This document shows positions 35,104-47,083 of a stretch of 64,000 nucleotides of DNA, one piece after another. This stretch comes from Evernia prunastri (Eukaryota; Ascomycota; Lecanoromycetes; Lecanorales; Parmeliaceae). The notes beneath the pieces were generated by a model. That model saw nothing but the letters and a program-made list of their open reading frames with translations. It was not told where the DNA came from and made no database searches. The stretch covers positions 186,001-250,000 of the forward strand of contig NKYR01000044.1 in NCBI GenBank assembly GCA_003184365.1, in the 5' to 3' direction. The translations under genes and the position numbers were made by a program. Within the stretch, counting starts at the first letter, position 1; each line of letters starts with the position of its first letter.

Positions 35104-38100
35104 GATGGCGCTCGCGGAGGAGAGGATGGATGAATTGATGTGGGCGATGATGGTATTCTTGGGGAAGGGTGGGGCATCGGAAGATTAATAGGTTGGGTAA
35201 GTTGGATGGGGTACAAGGTGGAAAGGTGGTACACGAGCGTTACATGCATAAATTGCATTGACGGTACGGTAGGTGGAGGAGGGTCGGAGGATAGGCTCAG
35301 CTCGGGTAACGGGGAGCCTATGAATGTCGAGTGCCAACTGCGAGGTGCAGAGCGGGCACGGGGGGGCACGCCTCATGGCTTTTGATGCACCGATCAGCAT
35401 TGAGACCATGCAATGCATGCTTATTATTGCTGATTGTTTAAGCGGTCATGTCTTGTTGGCGTTAGGTATTTGCGTGCCTCTCTCGTTGGTTTCGCTTAGA
35501 GTTGAAGCTTTCCAAGCCTCCCAAATGCAAAGATGATGCATTAGAGAGATTAGCGGAGTATTAGATGCTTATCTCCTCGTTATCTAGCGTCATCTAGCGT
35601 CAACCAACACATGGCATAACTTATAATGTCGCAAAAGTCGCAAATTTCAATCAACTTGCGCAAGGCCGTAGTCAAGATCAAGTAAAGTCTGCTCTTTCTT
35701 TGCCGTACCTGCCTTCCTTTACCTTCCGCTTCTTTTAAAAATAAAAAGAATAAAATTCGTATCCCCATGTCCACGCAATCTTTCAACATTTCAAGGGTCA
35801 TCTCCCCGTCCATTCTCCATATTCTCAGGGTCTAGATTCCCCGGAGTCAGTCGGCATCATACACATCACACTTTCACACCAGATTGTCTCACTTTCATAC
35901 CAACTTTGCCATTTCTTTATTTCGACTCAACCAAGATGTGCAACGGAACCATAAAAGACCAGACCACCTAGGAAAAATGTATCCTTCCTTCATGCAACCT
36001 ACCAACTTACCTCTTTCCTCCTGCAACTTGCCTTGGAGACCGTTCCAGTTTGCGTGGAAAAGTTCCGACCTGCTTGCAATGGACGCATGAGCATACTTCC
36101 ACACTGGGGATAGGGTACTAGTGTTTGATGGTGAGAATGGGACGTTCCATCCGGAGTTTGTACCCTCCTCGTCTTTGCGAGAGACTGGGGGCAGAATTTG
36201 ATGCGATTTGGAAGGTGTTGAAGAGCTGAGGATCAACAGGAGGAGCAGCTTGCTGCCCTTTGGCCCGATTTTTGACACGGGTTGATTGTCCCTTACGAGT
36301 TGGTAACGTTTACTCCGTACCTACCAGTGCCTAGATAAATCAAAGTCTGTTGGGAAAAGATTGAACGATTCTATTAATTCCGAGGGACGATAATAACAAC
36401 AATTTTATTATTATTGCTTCGAGAGGAGAGAGGTTATTGATAAACCCCACGCTAAAGTACACTAGTCTGTGGTAGTCAGGGGCAGTCTGAATGAACCTCG
36501 CCTGGCTGAGGCTCGAGTTTGGACCTTCCCGCGCTAAGAGAAGCCGAGACCTCAGACAAACCGCGCTTGAACCTGTTCAAGGAAAGTGCAAGCGGGGAAG
36601 CGGAGCCGCGCGTCCGGTGAACGTTTAGTACAACGCCATTGTCAAGCCAGGAGTCCATTTGCTTCACGCCGCCCAATTATATTCATCGCATGTGATTGGG
36701 CGACATTAGTGCATGTGTGCTAGCATGGAGCAAGTTGAGACTGAGAGGAATTCCATCTTTTGTGAGGGAGATGGGATACTCTAGGTAGGTACTGTAGGTA
36801 GGTAGAAATCCCATGCTTCGGACCGCCTAATAACCTAACAATCAACTGTCAGTACAAGGGTAAAGAACTAAAGACTACTTTAATTGGTGGGAGTGAGATC
36901 ATGGTTCTAGGTACCTAGCTCATACTGGTAATCGGTGGCGGGCCTAGTAAGCGCACAACGATTCCATGATACGAATCCAATCAACAACCGACCCCGATGA
37001 TGGCCGCTGATACTGAAGCCTCAAACATCAAAGCCACGAGCTCAATCATAATGCATAAATTTTGGAAGACGTGCCCAGGCCAATTTATCAAGACTCACGT
37101 TTCGTCACATGCTTTGCCAAGATAGCACATGCCTTCTCTCAACCACGTCTTTCATAATCATAATCATACTCACAATCACAATGCAGCTTTTAAGCGAAGA
37201 AAAGGAAAAGGAGAAAAAAGAGAGGGAAAAAAAAACAAAAAAACGCCCACATCCAGTAGTGTACTGGTAGTGGCTGGGCGAGACCAGTATTGACTTGGTA
37301 GCCCGGGACTTGCCTACAAGCATTAAAAGCATACTTCCCTGTTGGAATGTCCCCACCCCAATCTCTGGGAGCGGGATGGATCTTGGCTGCTTCCCGTCCC
37401 CTGCTTTCCCACCCAATCGTCCCCCTCCCTCTCTCATTCATCAAAACCATCACTTTCTGCATCTGAACGCATCGAGCCATGAAGATTCACCTCCTGCATG
37501 ATTTCTTGAGCGGTCAACCATGTCAATGCTTCATCTTCCAACGCACATAGCCATTGGTACTGTTCTTCTCCCTTCTCGTCTTGCTGCTCGGTAGCTCTTG
37601 CCAGACTGGATTAAACGAGGAACAACGTTCAGACCGTTGACGATTAATCTGTGATCCCTACTTCCCAACATCGATTTATCCTTTTTAGGACATGGCTCCT
37701 TAAACATGGTGGGATCGGTCCGGGGAAGAGAGCCTGGGTCCCGATCCTGCACGCTTGGCTTCCCAGTCACGTTGCAGCCGGTGCAGCCACAATCACTTTC
37801 TCCCCCTGTGCCGAGACTGCCAACCCCCATCATCCTTCCCTAGCCGAAGGTACACCAAGAGATCTCGTGAACATTTCACCCAATTTGAACTTCGAAGCAT
37901 CTCACAAGTGACAAGTCACAGCCGCCAGATAAGGTACGGTAAAGAGGACCCGCCGAGGCTGGTGATAACCGAATATCCAAGGACAGTCCTCAAGAGGACC
38001 TCATCTCCACCCTTCCAACCTTCCATTTTCCAACATTCAATGCATCTTTTGTAGACTCTTCGCTGTCAGCCTCGACACCTAGATGCTTGGGTAAAGTCGC

Positions 38101-38165
38101 CTGCACTTCATCAACGCAGCTCGTGTTGCTCGCCAGGTCAGGGCACCTAACTTACACACCCCGTC
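35104..38165. other. 3-kb intergenic interval
   Basis: No accepted gene. Frames are short and mutually contradictory. It contains an AGGTAGGTAGG-type repeat (36784-36802), an A-rich tract near 37196-37245 and ordinary AT-moderate sequence. It holds the promoters of the permease (left) and the rhodopsin-domain gene (right). Confidence 0.5.
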
Positions 38166-39911
38166 ATGGGGGTGAGCGAAGCACAAACGCTGGCCATTGA
38201 GTCATGGACCCTCTACACCATTGCAATCTTGGTCGTCATTTGCAGGACGTATGTAGAACCCACGGCATTATCAAGACTGTTCTTTGTCGCACAAGCGAGT
38301 GGATTGACATGTCTCCAGCTTCTCTCGAAGGATATTGCTGGGCTCGTTCAAAAAATTGCAAATCGACGACTACATAATGTACTTTGTTGTTGTACGTTGC
38401 TGATTTCTCTTCCTCTCCTACTTCCAATTTATTCACCAACGAGGACATCTCGTTCCCTCGATCATGCCGCTCGACGACCATATCCATACCCAGTCGCACT
38501 TCCTCATGTAGCCAAACTCCGCTCGTCAATACAAGGCTGACCATACGACGACAGTGTTGCTATACCATTGTTATAGTCGGTATCAACCAAACGGCCGTGA
38601 ACCTTAATGCCTACCTACCTCCAGCCTTCCTCGCAACCATTACACCCGCTCAAATACAAAATGCAATCTACGGCTGCAAATGGACGTTCGCTACAGAAAT
38701 GACCAAGCTTACAACGGTCTGGGGCTGCAAAGCTTGCCTACTCATCTTGTTCAACCATATGACGTGAGTCCCGATCCCAAACAAGCGAGCCTGGAATGCC
38801 CTTGCGGACTATGGACCATTTGATTCTATGGATGAAAGACGATGTGAAATGCACGGTGCTGAAAGGCGCGAACGATGGCTAACATTAGGACGATTTAGTA
38901 AGGGACTGCCGCGATATCATCGTGCGGTCAAATACGTCGCAGCTTATGCCGCTTTAGGCTATGTTATCGTTATGATTCTTTTCTTGGGTGTCTGGTGTCG
39001 GCCAGTCAATTGGTATTGGAAGGTCCCGGTCCCGAATTGTAAGCCGGTCGTTGTTTTACAGATCCCCAGTCCAATCCATGCACAAGCAGCTGACCAATTG
39101 CCTTCGCAACGCCACAGCACAATGTGCGAGTTACTACAACCATCTAATCGATGACGCCGTATTCAACATCACATCCGACTTATTGATCCTCTCCCTACCC
39201 ATCCCACTATTAATCAAGGCACAATTACCGCTCAAAAGGTTCGTCGTTACTATCTAGCCTAAAACACGTCTGTCTATCTATTTACTAACGCCTCCCTCCA
39301 GAAAAATCGTCCTCTTCGCCATCTTCTCCCTCGGCACCCTCGTCATCCTCTGCGCCGTCCTGAACCGCTACTACAACTTCACCGCCGGCTACGGCTCCCT
39401 CATCTACCTCAACTGGTACGCGGGCGAAACCTCGACGGCCGTCATCGTCGCCAACGTGCCCCACCTCTGGCCCCTCATCTCCCGCGTCTTCGGCCTCGGC
39501 GCCTTCAAATCCTCCTTCGGCCCGGACTCGTCCAACCGCTTCCACCTGTCCGGCTCGAACCAGGGGATCGGTGGCGGCGGGGGCATCGCGTCCCGGCGGC
39601 GCACGCACGTCCACCACGGCCTCGTGGACCACGACGGCTACATCCGGAGCGAGAGCGAGGAGCGCATCGCGGGCGGGTGGGGCGCCAAGGGCATGGGGGA
39701 GGACGGGGGCGACGTCGAGCTGGGGCACGCGAACGGGGGGTTCGATACGAGCGTTGTGGGGGGACGGGGGAGGGATGACGAGCCGCCCGTTTGGGGCATG
39801 CCGGTGGGGCATCATGGGCATCTGCATCATCTGCATCATGGGGCGGGGTTGGATGATAAGGATCGGATCATGAAGACGGTGCATATTAATCAGTTTAGTG
39901 AGAATGATTGA
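38166..39911 (+). CDS. Fungal rhodopsin-domain (SAT4/PTH11-related) integral membrane protein
   Basis: Seven-helix plasma-membrane protein family of filamentous ascomycetes, with proposed sensory roles. Six exons (38166-38248, 38319-38391, 38555-38763, 38899-39038, 39118-39238, 39302-39911) join to 411 residues. Typical family features follow each other: KKLQIDDYIMYFVV, CYTIVIVGINQTAVN, TTVWGCKACLLILF, then WCRPVNWYWKVPVPN spliced to QCASYYNHLI, FNITSDLLILSLPIPLL, and KIVLFAIFSLGTLVILCAVL. The ~130-residue cytosolic tail is Gly-rich and ends in a histidine cluster (GHHGHLHHLHHG). It stands alone between gene-poor intervals. The ligand is unknown. Confidence 0.85.
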
Positions 39912-40265
39912 GTGAAGAAAGAGGGGGGGGGAGCAAGGGGGGGAGCGGGGGAGGATGGATTCGGAGACGAGCTTTTCGGGATGGAATTCGGAGATGGGTT
40001 CTGAAGAATGGAATTCGGAGACGAGACCTCCCTCCCTTCTTCTTCTTCTTCTTCTCCTTCCCTCGGAGCCTTCGCTGGAGTCTTCTTTGGAAGCTGAATG
40101 GGAAGGATATACGTGGAAGGATTTATTATTCTGTAAAAAAGATATGGGACACGATTTGTAAAAAAAAGAATATCGGACACGGATTGGGTGTGTGTGTGTG
40201 TGTGTATATGCAAGCGTCTTCTGGAGCGATGATACTCTCTCTTGTTCTTTTCTTGCTGGTTTCTG

Positions 40266-40385
40266 GTTAGGGTTGGTGTTGTGGGTTGTGGTTGTGGTTG
40301 GGGTTGTATAGTTGTGGTTTGTGGGTTTGTGGGTTGTGGGTTGTGGTTTGTGATGGTGGTTGTGGTTGTGATTCTGGTGCTGGTT
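40266..40385 (+). repeat. GT-rich degenerate repeat with a telomere-like start
   Basis: It opens with GGTTAGGGTTGGTGTTG and continues as irregular GTTGTGG/GTGGGTT units. Only one exact TTAGGG is present, so it is more likely a degenerate microsatellite than a telomere remnant. Confidence 0.7.
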
Positions 40386-41712
40386 CCGTTCGGTTCAATA
40401 TTGCTTTGCTATCTGGATGTATATGTACACAATCATGATGTAGACGTATATTGTACACACACAATCCCGGGATCTTGCATCTGGGCTTTTCCTCCCCTGT
40501 GTGTGTTTTTGTTTTTTGTTTCCTTTTTTTTATGGAGACTTTGCTATTGGAGACTTTTGGTATCGGAGGCTTTTTTATTGAAGAGTCTTGTATTAGGAGA
40601 AGAAAGGGGGGACAGGGATGGTTAGATGTAGAGAGGGAGAAATGAGGGAATTGAGGATATCTCGGATTGAAGGACACAAGGATCGAAGGACATGGGGGTC
40701 AGGGAATCGTGGAGATTGGAATTTGAAGAAAGTAGGTAGGGGTCGAGGATATAGAGACGGGATAATTAGTAAAGTGGGGGATAGTTGAAGTTGCATTGTA
40801 GAGAGATGTTCTTATCTCTTCTATTGATAATACCAGGAAAGAATGTGTAGAATGGTCTTGAAGGACTGATCGATTCTCTATAGAATAAATCAAAGGCTAC
40901 TTATACAGCCTTCAAAGCCTATGTAACCTGCCACCATGAGGGGAGGGAGCTACAACATAGTGCTGCAGCCATTTCTGACAAGGAGAGAGGGATTTTAGCC
41001 GTGATCAGAGGGAGAGGGGAGGGGAAGGGGTATAAGGAGATGTAGACGAGATCAGGTCAGGTCAGGTCAGGCTGGATTATGAGTAAATGCTTTGGGTTTG
41101 AAAGGGGCTGGGTTTGAATTGGGATGGGTATGAGAGTTGGGTATTGAGATGTGGAATTGGGATTTGAATTGTTACTCGGGATTGAGTCTGAGTTGGAATT
41201 GTATTGGATAACTGGATAAGGAGTTTTCCAGGTGGAGTTGATATGTATGCGTGTACATACGCTGAGTAAGTTTGGTATATGTAAAGAGAATATATCTAGA
41301 GCTGCTTCGAAGTGAGGTGAATAGCTGTTATCTGTTGGGTGTGGATTGAATGTGACTGTTGTTTAGAAGTAGGGATCGTAGAATACGGGTGTAGGATTGA
41401 TGGATGGACGGTTGGGGGTTGTGGACGGGGTTGATGGACGGGATTGATTGACCGGATTGACGGACAGGATTATGGACGCTGGTTGTCCATCTACTGCTTT
41501 GCATTGAGCGTGTGGTTCTGAGTAGTACTTCTTCTATTGGTACTTGGTTATGACCACTTGATTTAAAGGGAAAGATGCTTGAATGATAGTAGAATAACGG
41601 TACGGGTTGGATTGGATTATGATAAGGTTTGTATATTGGATTCTTTGGGTAATTGTAATGATGCACATGTCTCGTGCGAGGAGGGGATGGATGTTGGTTT
41701 ATAGGTGAGAGA

Positions 41713-41812
41713 CGAAGAGGAGAGGAGAGAAGAGAAGAGAAGAGAAGAGAAGAGAGGGGAAAAAAAGAGAGAAAAAAAGAGAAAGGAGAGGAAATAAGCG
41801 AGAGAAAGATAT
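41713..41812 (+). repeat. (AGAGA/AGAAG)n polypurine tract
   Basis: About 100 bp of nearly uninterrupted purines between 3' flanking sequence of the GMC gene and the preceding repeat region. Confidence 0.8.
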
Positions 41813-42011
41813 CATACAGTGTTATGCAGGATCCGAGAACAGTTGCATCATGAGACACCTCTCGTTCAACTTCAAGGCCTGTGTCTGTACGAAATGTTTT
41901 TCGCCAGATCAACCCCGGAAACAAAGGAGTATATCCTGAAATTTTGTACCTCATGCGCACGCCCACTTCCCCAACGCATTTCTTTCCTCAAGCAACCTTC
42001 ATCCACATCAA

Positions 42012-43973
42012 CTACCGTCCCTTCCAATCCTCACTAATAATCGCAGCCCCCTTCTCCCCAATCGCATAAATAGTCGCCTGCGGATGCGCACTGATATGCA
42101 AAGGCATGACACTCGCATCGCACACCCTCAATCCTCTCGTGCCGTAGACCCTCAGTCTGCCATCCACAACATACCCATCCCCTCTCCCCTTGCCGCCCAT
42201 CGCACAAGTGCCGACGGGGTGCCAGTCCGTGATCGTGGACTCGCGGACCCAGTCTGCGAAGTTGTAGTTCGGGTCCGTGGGGTCTGCGGGCGGGTAGACG
42301 CGGGAGAGGATGATGTCGGAGAGCGGGGAGGTGGAGCAGATTCTGTCGGCGTAGGCTTGGGACGCGACCATCGTTTTGAAATCGACTGCCCCGCCTTCCC
42401 CGTCGTAGTATCTGGGGTCGATGACCGGTTTGTCGGCGGCGGTCGCCTTGGTGCCGGTTTTCCGGCTCGTGGGGGGAAGGTGTATGCTTCCTTTCGAGAA
42501 AGGGTATTGGAGCATTTGCAACATGGTGGCGTACTTCTTTCCCGGCAGCGATTTGAAATAAGGGCTGTAGTTGCTGACGTCGAAGTTCCATTCGATTTGG
42601 CCGAGGTTCTTGTCCGCTAAGAGTCTGTCGACGAGGATGCGGTCGCTGGGTTTTGATTGGGGAGTGGATTGGGAGAGGAGGGAATTGCCGAGGGAGACGA
42701 GTTCGTCGTGTGGGACGAAATGGGAGAAGGGAAGGTAGGCGACTGATGAGGGAATGGCGGTGCGAGGACCGGACTGTGAAATGGCATATTCTTGATCTGC
42801 TGCTTCGGCCAGCTTTGGATCGGCACGTAGGTCTTCTGGTGTGACGATTGAGGGAGAGATCTCGAAGATCATTGCGGTCACTGTTAAAACGATCAGCATA
42901 TAGTACCAAAAATTCAACAGTACGCCTGAGAAATTTACTCATGTGGTCTTGTAGATTTTCTCCTACAGCTGGATTATCAATTTTGGCGTCGATGCCCGCA
43001 GCTTTCAGGACTTCTGGGTTGCCGATGCCAGACAGCTCAAGAAGCTGCGGCGATTGTACGCTTCCGGCACATAAAATGACTTCTCCTTCTGTTCTGATAA
43101 CGTGCTCCTTGCCTTCATGTATGAACCTCACGCCCTTCGCAACCCATTGCCCATCCTCCTTCTCTAGAACCACCTCTTGAACCAAAGCCTCCGTAAACAG
43201 GTGCAGGTTCTTTCTCCCACTGTTAGGTCTGTAGTACGCAGTAGCCGAGTAACTTCTCTCCCGTTTATCTGGCGTAACACCCGTAAGTGATGTCCACACA
43301 CCAACATTCGAGCCGGAGAAATGACTACTGTTGGTCTCGATGCCCAACTTGTGGAGAGTAGCGTGCCAATGCTGGTGAGATGCACCGTAGGTGACTGAGT
43401 AAGTCGTTTGTAGGGGCCCTTCAGTGCCATGCTGCCCGGGGTCAAAGATGGATTTGTGCTTGACTTGGTGTTCTTCATCTGGTTGGTGAAACGTCTCGCT
43501 CTTTTTGAAGTAGGGTCTATCTGATGGGTCAGTCCTACTCAGAGCTTGTGCCATTAATCAGATAAAACCCACAGCAACCCTTCCCAACCCCAACCTTCCG
43601 CCCCTAATTCTTCCCACGCATCATAATCCTCCTTGCAGCCCCTATTCCATGTCATGAAATTCAGTGCACTCGTCCCTCCCAGCACCCTCCCTCTCGGCCA
43701 CGGCAAACTTCTGCCATTCAATCCCGGCTGCGGTGTAGATTCAAATTGCCAATCATATTCCGAGCCCAATGTCTCTCCAAAGCGACCCGGCACGTCGATC
43801 TTCGGGTCCCCGAAAGCGGCGGAGCCAGCTTCTAGAACACCGACGGTGATATTGGGGTTCTCAGAGAGGCGGGCCGCGACGACGAGACCGGCTGTACCGC
43901 CGCCGACAACGATGTGTGTGTATTTTTTGGAGAGGAAAGAGGTAAGATTTGGATGCTCGTCTGTGCTGCCCAT
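42012..43973 (-). CDS. GMC-family FAD-dependent oxidoreductase
   Basis: Oxidises an alcohol or sugar using FAD; aryl-alcohol, glucose or choline-type substrates occur in the family. Three exons (43973-43573, 43516-42939, 42880-42012) give 615 residues. The FAD-binding VVGGGTAGLVVAARLSE is near residue 22. Next come GRVLGGTSALNFMTWNRG (GMC signature 1), GSVQSPQLLELSGIGN (signature 2) and NLQDHM spliced to MTAMIFE. The catalytic His is in TDWHPVGTCAMGG (~547), with the second active-site region at ISAHPQATIYAIGEKGA. There is no secretion signal, so an intracellular enzyme is expected. No neighbouring biosynthetic genes suggest the substrate. Confidence 0.93.
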
Positions 43974-44515
43974 CTTGCGAATATGAAGACTATGATTTGT
44001 TGTGCGCCGTCTCCAAATTTCCCCTCAATTGGCGAGAAGCGAAAGACACCAGGGGTTGATGAGTTGAAAGGAAGAACATAGAGAGGGTTGGCCGATGGAC
44101 CAAGCGCGTGTGAGAGGCATCTGTAAATAAACAGACTTCAACATGCCCCACATGGCTCGATTCTCCGAGGGTCGTGGGAGTGGAGTCGAGTGGATGGAGC
44201 CGAAGGGGCCTGGAAGTCGAGACTCGAGACTTATACTCTTGCGGGGCTACCCATGAACCCTGGAGTGGCGCTTTTTGTAGCGTGGTAGGCTACCTTAGGC
44301 TGCCCAGAATTCGGACCCTGGAGAAGCTACTCCACCGCCTCGGTCATATGAAGGCGGTAATCCTGAGTACAAAATATAATCTTCCGTACGCATTTTGACC
44401 GACGGCAGGGTCGCTACCGACAGTCCTTGAAGATGCCATTGAAGCCTCGAGTCGCCCACTTCATATCTCCCCTTGGCCAACATCGTGGGCGCTCCTTACC
44501 CCACGAATCCCGAGA

Positions 44516-45525
44516 TGGATCAAGCGCAGCTCTATGCCGAAGCGGACGACTGGGAAGGTTACTACAGCTCGCCAGAGCCGCCGGAGTCTGGCGCAGAAGC
44601 ACAGATAAGCAAGACTCACCTCTGTGCCACAATCTACCGCTCCATTATCGTGTGCTGATACCTCTTCAGGTCGAAGAGGGGACATTTCCCCATCTCCCAC
44701 ATGCACCTGCCCAAACGCCTGCACAAAGAATTGCACCTTGCGCTGCGCATGCTGTCTCAGCGGGACACAGCAGTGGTGATAGAGAATACATGGTGAGTCT
44801 AGCTACGGGACCATCGGATATAAGATGGCCGAGGGGGACAAAGAGTGGTTAGCTACATGAGTGCAACCGTGAATTGTAATGCTGGGATATGCATGGAAGG
44901 TACCAGACAAATATGCATATGCATGGAGTGCATGGAACGCACTAGGCAAATAAGCGAATATGACATACTGTGCTGGCAATCTGCAATGCGAGAACCAATT
45001 GAACTATCTCGCGGTAATTTTCGGCCTGGAAACGAATCGCGAAATTTCTCTACGCGCCACGCCTTGCTTCACTAGATACTATGCCAGCAAGGAGGGGTCA
45101 CACCTCAAGATGATTGATATGGAGATGCTACGGCGGAAGACAATTTGCTTGAAGGGGAGTGCTGGGGCTGATATCCCGAAGGGAGAGGTGTTTCATGTGG
45201 AGGAATTTTTGATGACACAGTCCGAACTTGACGGGTAGCCGGCTTTCAGAACGTGGCGGAGAAGACCGCACATTGACGGGCGTGATTTCAGTATGAGTTG
45301 GAAAGTGAAGACAATGGTGATGGTGATAGAATGTTCTTCTACTCGTTCTATAGAGATGGCTGGGAGCAGGGCAACTCTACGTGGCATTGTCGGGAGTGTG
45401 GAGACGGTAAGGATTGGAGAGAATGGCATTGTGGTAGGTTCAACGAATGCTCTGATAGCCTCAATTGCCCATGTGAGGAATGCGGATCTGTTTCGCCCTC
45501 GCATGATCCAACAAGGGAAAGGTAG
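44516..45525 (+). pseudogene. Possible degenerate gene ending in a Cys-rich motif
   Basis: Three stretches look coding but do not make one clean model. 44516-44606 encodes an acidic start, MDQAQLYAEADDWEGYY and on. About 44680-44791 encodes ISHMHLPKRLHKELHLALRM. 45297-45520 encodes FFYSFYRDGWEQGNSTWHC, then CGDGKDWREWHCGRFNECSD and CPCEECG, resembling a multi-Cys zinc-ribbon-like pattern with some Cys positions replaced. The first stretch ends CAG followed by ATAAGC where a GTAAGC donor would be expected. The middle part, 44850-45240, has no consistent frame. This is either a decayed gene or a mis-modelled small one. Confidence 0.3.
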
Positions 45526-47083
45526 GAGATGTGGAGAGCCTTCATCTATACTGTGTCCATCTAGACCTTGTTGCAGGCTTTCTTGGAGGTACCCGGCATT
45601 CTGAATTTATCAGACCGGCTCTCGAAGTTCTATGCTTGATTTCGGCCCAAAACACGAGCCTATCGACGTGTTTTAGCCACCTGGCGCTTTACGCCTCCAT
45701 TTTGACTTCAGCATCATTGATTTTGTAGTCGCAGTGCCTGCGATTGGATTCAATCTATCTATGTCCTCTGACGACCACACGTCCTTCAATTCTCGGAGTT
45801 TATCCCAGTATCGTCTTTCTCAGAGCGATGGATACGCTCATCCAAATACAACGTAGTCCAACTCCGTCTGTAGCAATCAGCGCCCACGTTACGCTTCTTC
45901 AACCTCAATTTCTGCACTATCAAAACATAAATCCAAGTAAAATGGCAGCTGTGCAGGAAAAAGTTTTTCATTATAAGGGGATGCGGAAAAGACTCTAGCA
46001 GGTGCTGTTCTTTCTCTCCTTTGTGTAAAAAAAAGCCGTCCAGCGAAAGGTCCCTTCTCATTCAAACTTTCCATAGAGCCAGTGGACCCTCCAAAAATAA
46101 CAAACCTCCGGGCGCGTTGCATGCACCGCAGTGGTACGTCTTGGCAGCCTTGGTTTCTTTCCGTTTGCCGTAATCGTTTCCTGGCATAGATCTACACATG
46201 TGCCTTAGACTCATCCCTCAGACTTCCCTTGTTCCCAAACTGGCTGTACTAGTGTGTCATCGTAAATCACCTGCTCCTCGGATAGAAGACATCGGTGAAG
46301 CAAAAGGCGGATCTGGTTTGCAGGGTCCTCTGACAGATTTTAGAGAGCAGAAGATGGACAGCTCCTTGGCATTTTCCCATCCCGATGAAACCAGGTTTCG
46401 CCCTGTTGAAGTAAGTGGTACATCTTCCAGTACACCCTAAGGTAAATCGGTGATATGCACTATTTCGCGAGCACGACAGCACTCTATTCGATGCATACTC
46501 GATGATTTAATTCACTACTTTTGTAGTAGATACACGTTATAGAAGAGCGTCCTAATCTTCTCATCGCTCGAGCCAGTTGCGAGATAGATTAATGGACTCC
46601 GCCGAGTATACATCGTGATCGTGGCTTTGACAGCTAGGCCCTCGCCACCGAGATTATCTTCATGCTGGGTACTGAGTTAGTGGACGCTTACCATTAGCTG
46701 CTTATGGATGTAGAAAAGAGATTTAAAACTCGGCAGTCTCTTTTGACTAGTCAGTCCACGTATACCCCGAAGATTGAACTGCCGCGGTCCCTTAAGCAGT
46801 CCTGCTAAGATTCAAAAGGTTATTGTAAAGACACCAAACAGCTCTATTGGCGGTGAGCAGAATAGCTAAGTACAATCCAAGTCAGGAAAATGCAAGCAGA
46901 GTGCGAAGTGCACATATGAGGGAGCGTTCTTCCGTGCATAGCTGGGCTTCGCCAAGCCGAGGTAAATGCAGTCTCTCATTGAGACCGCCACTCCCTCCAG
47001 TGGGTCAGGAAAGCTCCATTGCGACCAATCGGTGCTCGTCCAGTTACCATCATTGGGTAGAACCCGGGGTTGGAATATCAGTC
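45526..47083. other. No recognisable gene
   Basis: Short frames only on both strands. A plus-strand frame at 46198-46440 and a minus one at 45786-46122 lack domains or splice support. Confidence 0.45.

Larger units (their letters stand above)
39912..42011. other. 2.1-kb repeat-rich intergenic DNA
   Basis: Directly after the stop of the membrane-protein gene come several G runs (39921-39955), then CTTCTTCTTCTT, (GT)n near 40188-40206, and the GT-rich tract. Further right are polypurine and GAATTGGGATT-type runs. No gene accepted on either strand. Confidence 0.55.

Noticed and set aside
39039..39069. 31-nt intron in the rhodopsin-domain gene
   Set aside because: Too short; the 79-nt alternative ending at 39117 restores the family motif QCASYYNHL.
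42034..43554. 506-residue minus-strand frame reading through the GMC gene
   Set aside because: It follows the GMC frame through exon 2 but then reads the second intron and an out-of-frame exon 3; the spliced model restores family motifs.
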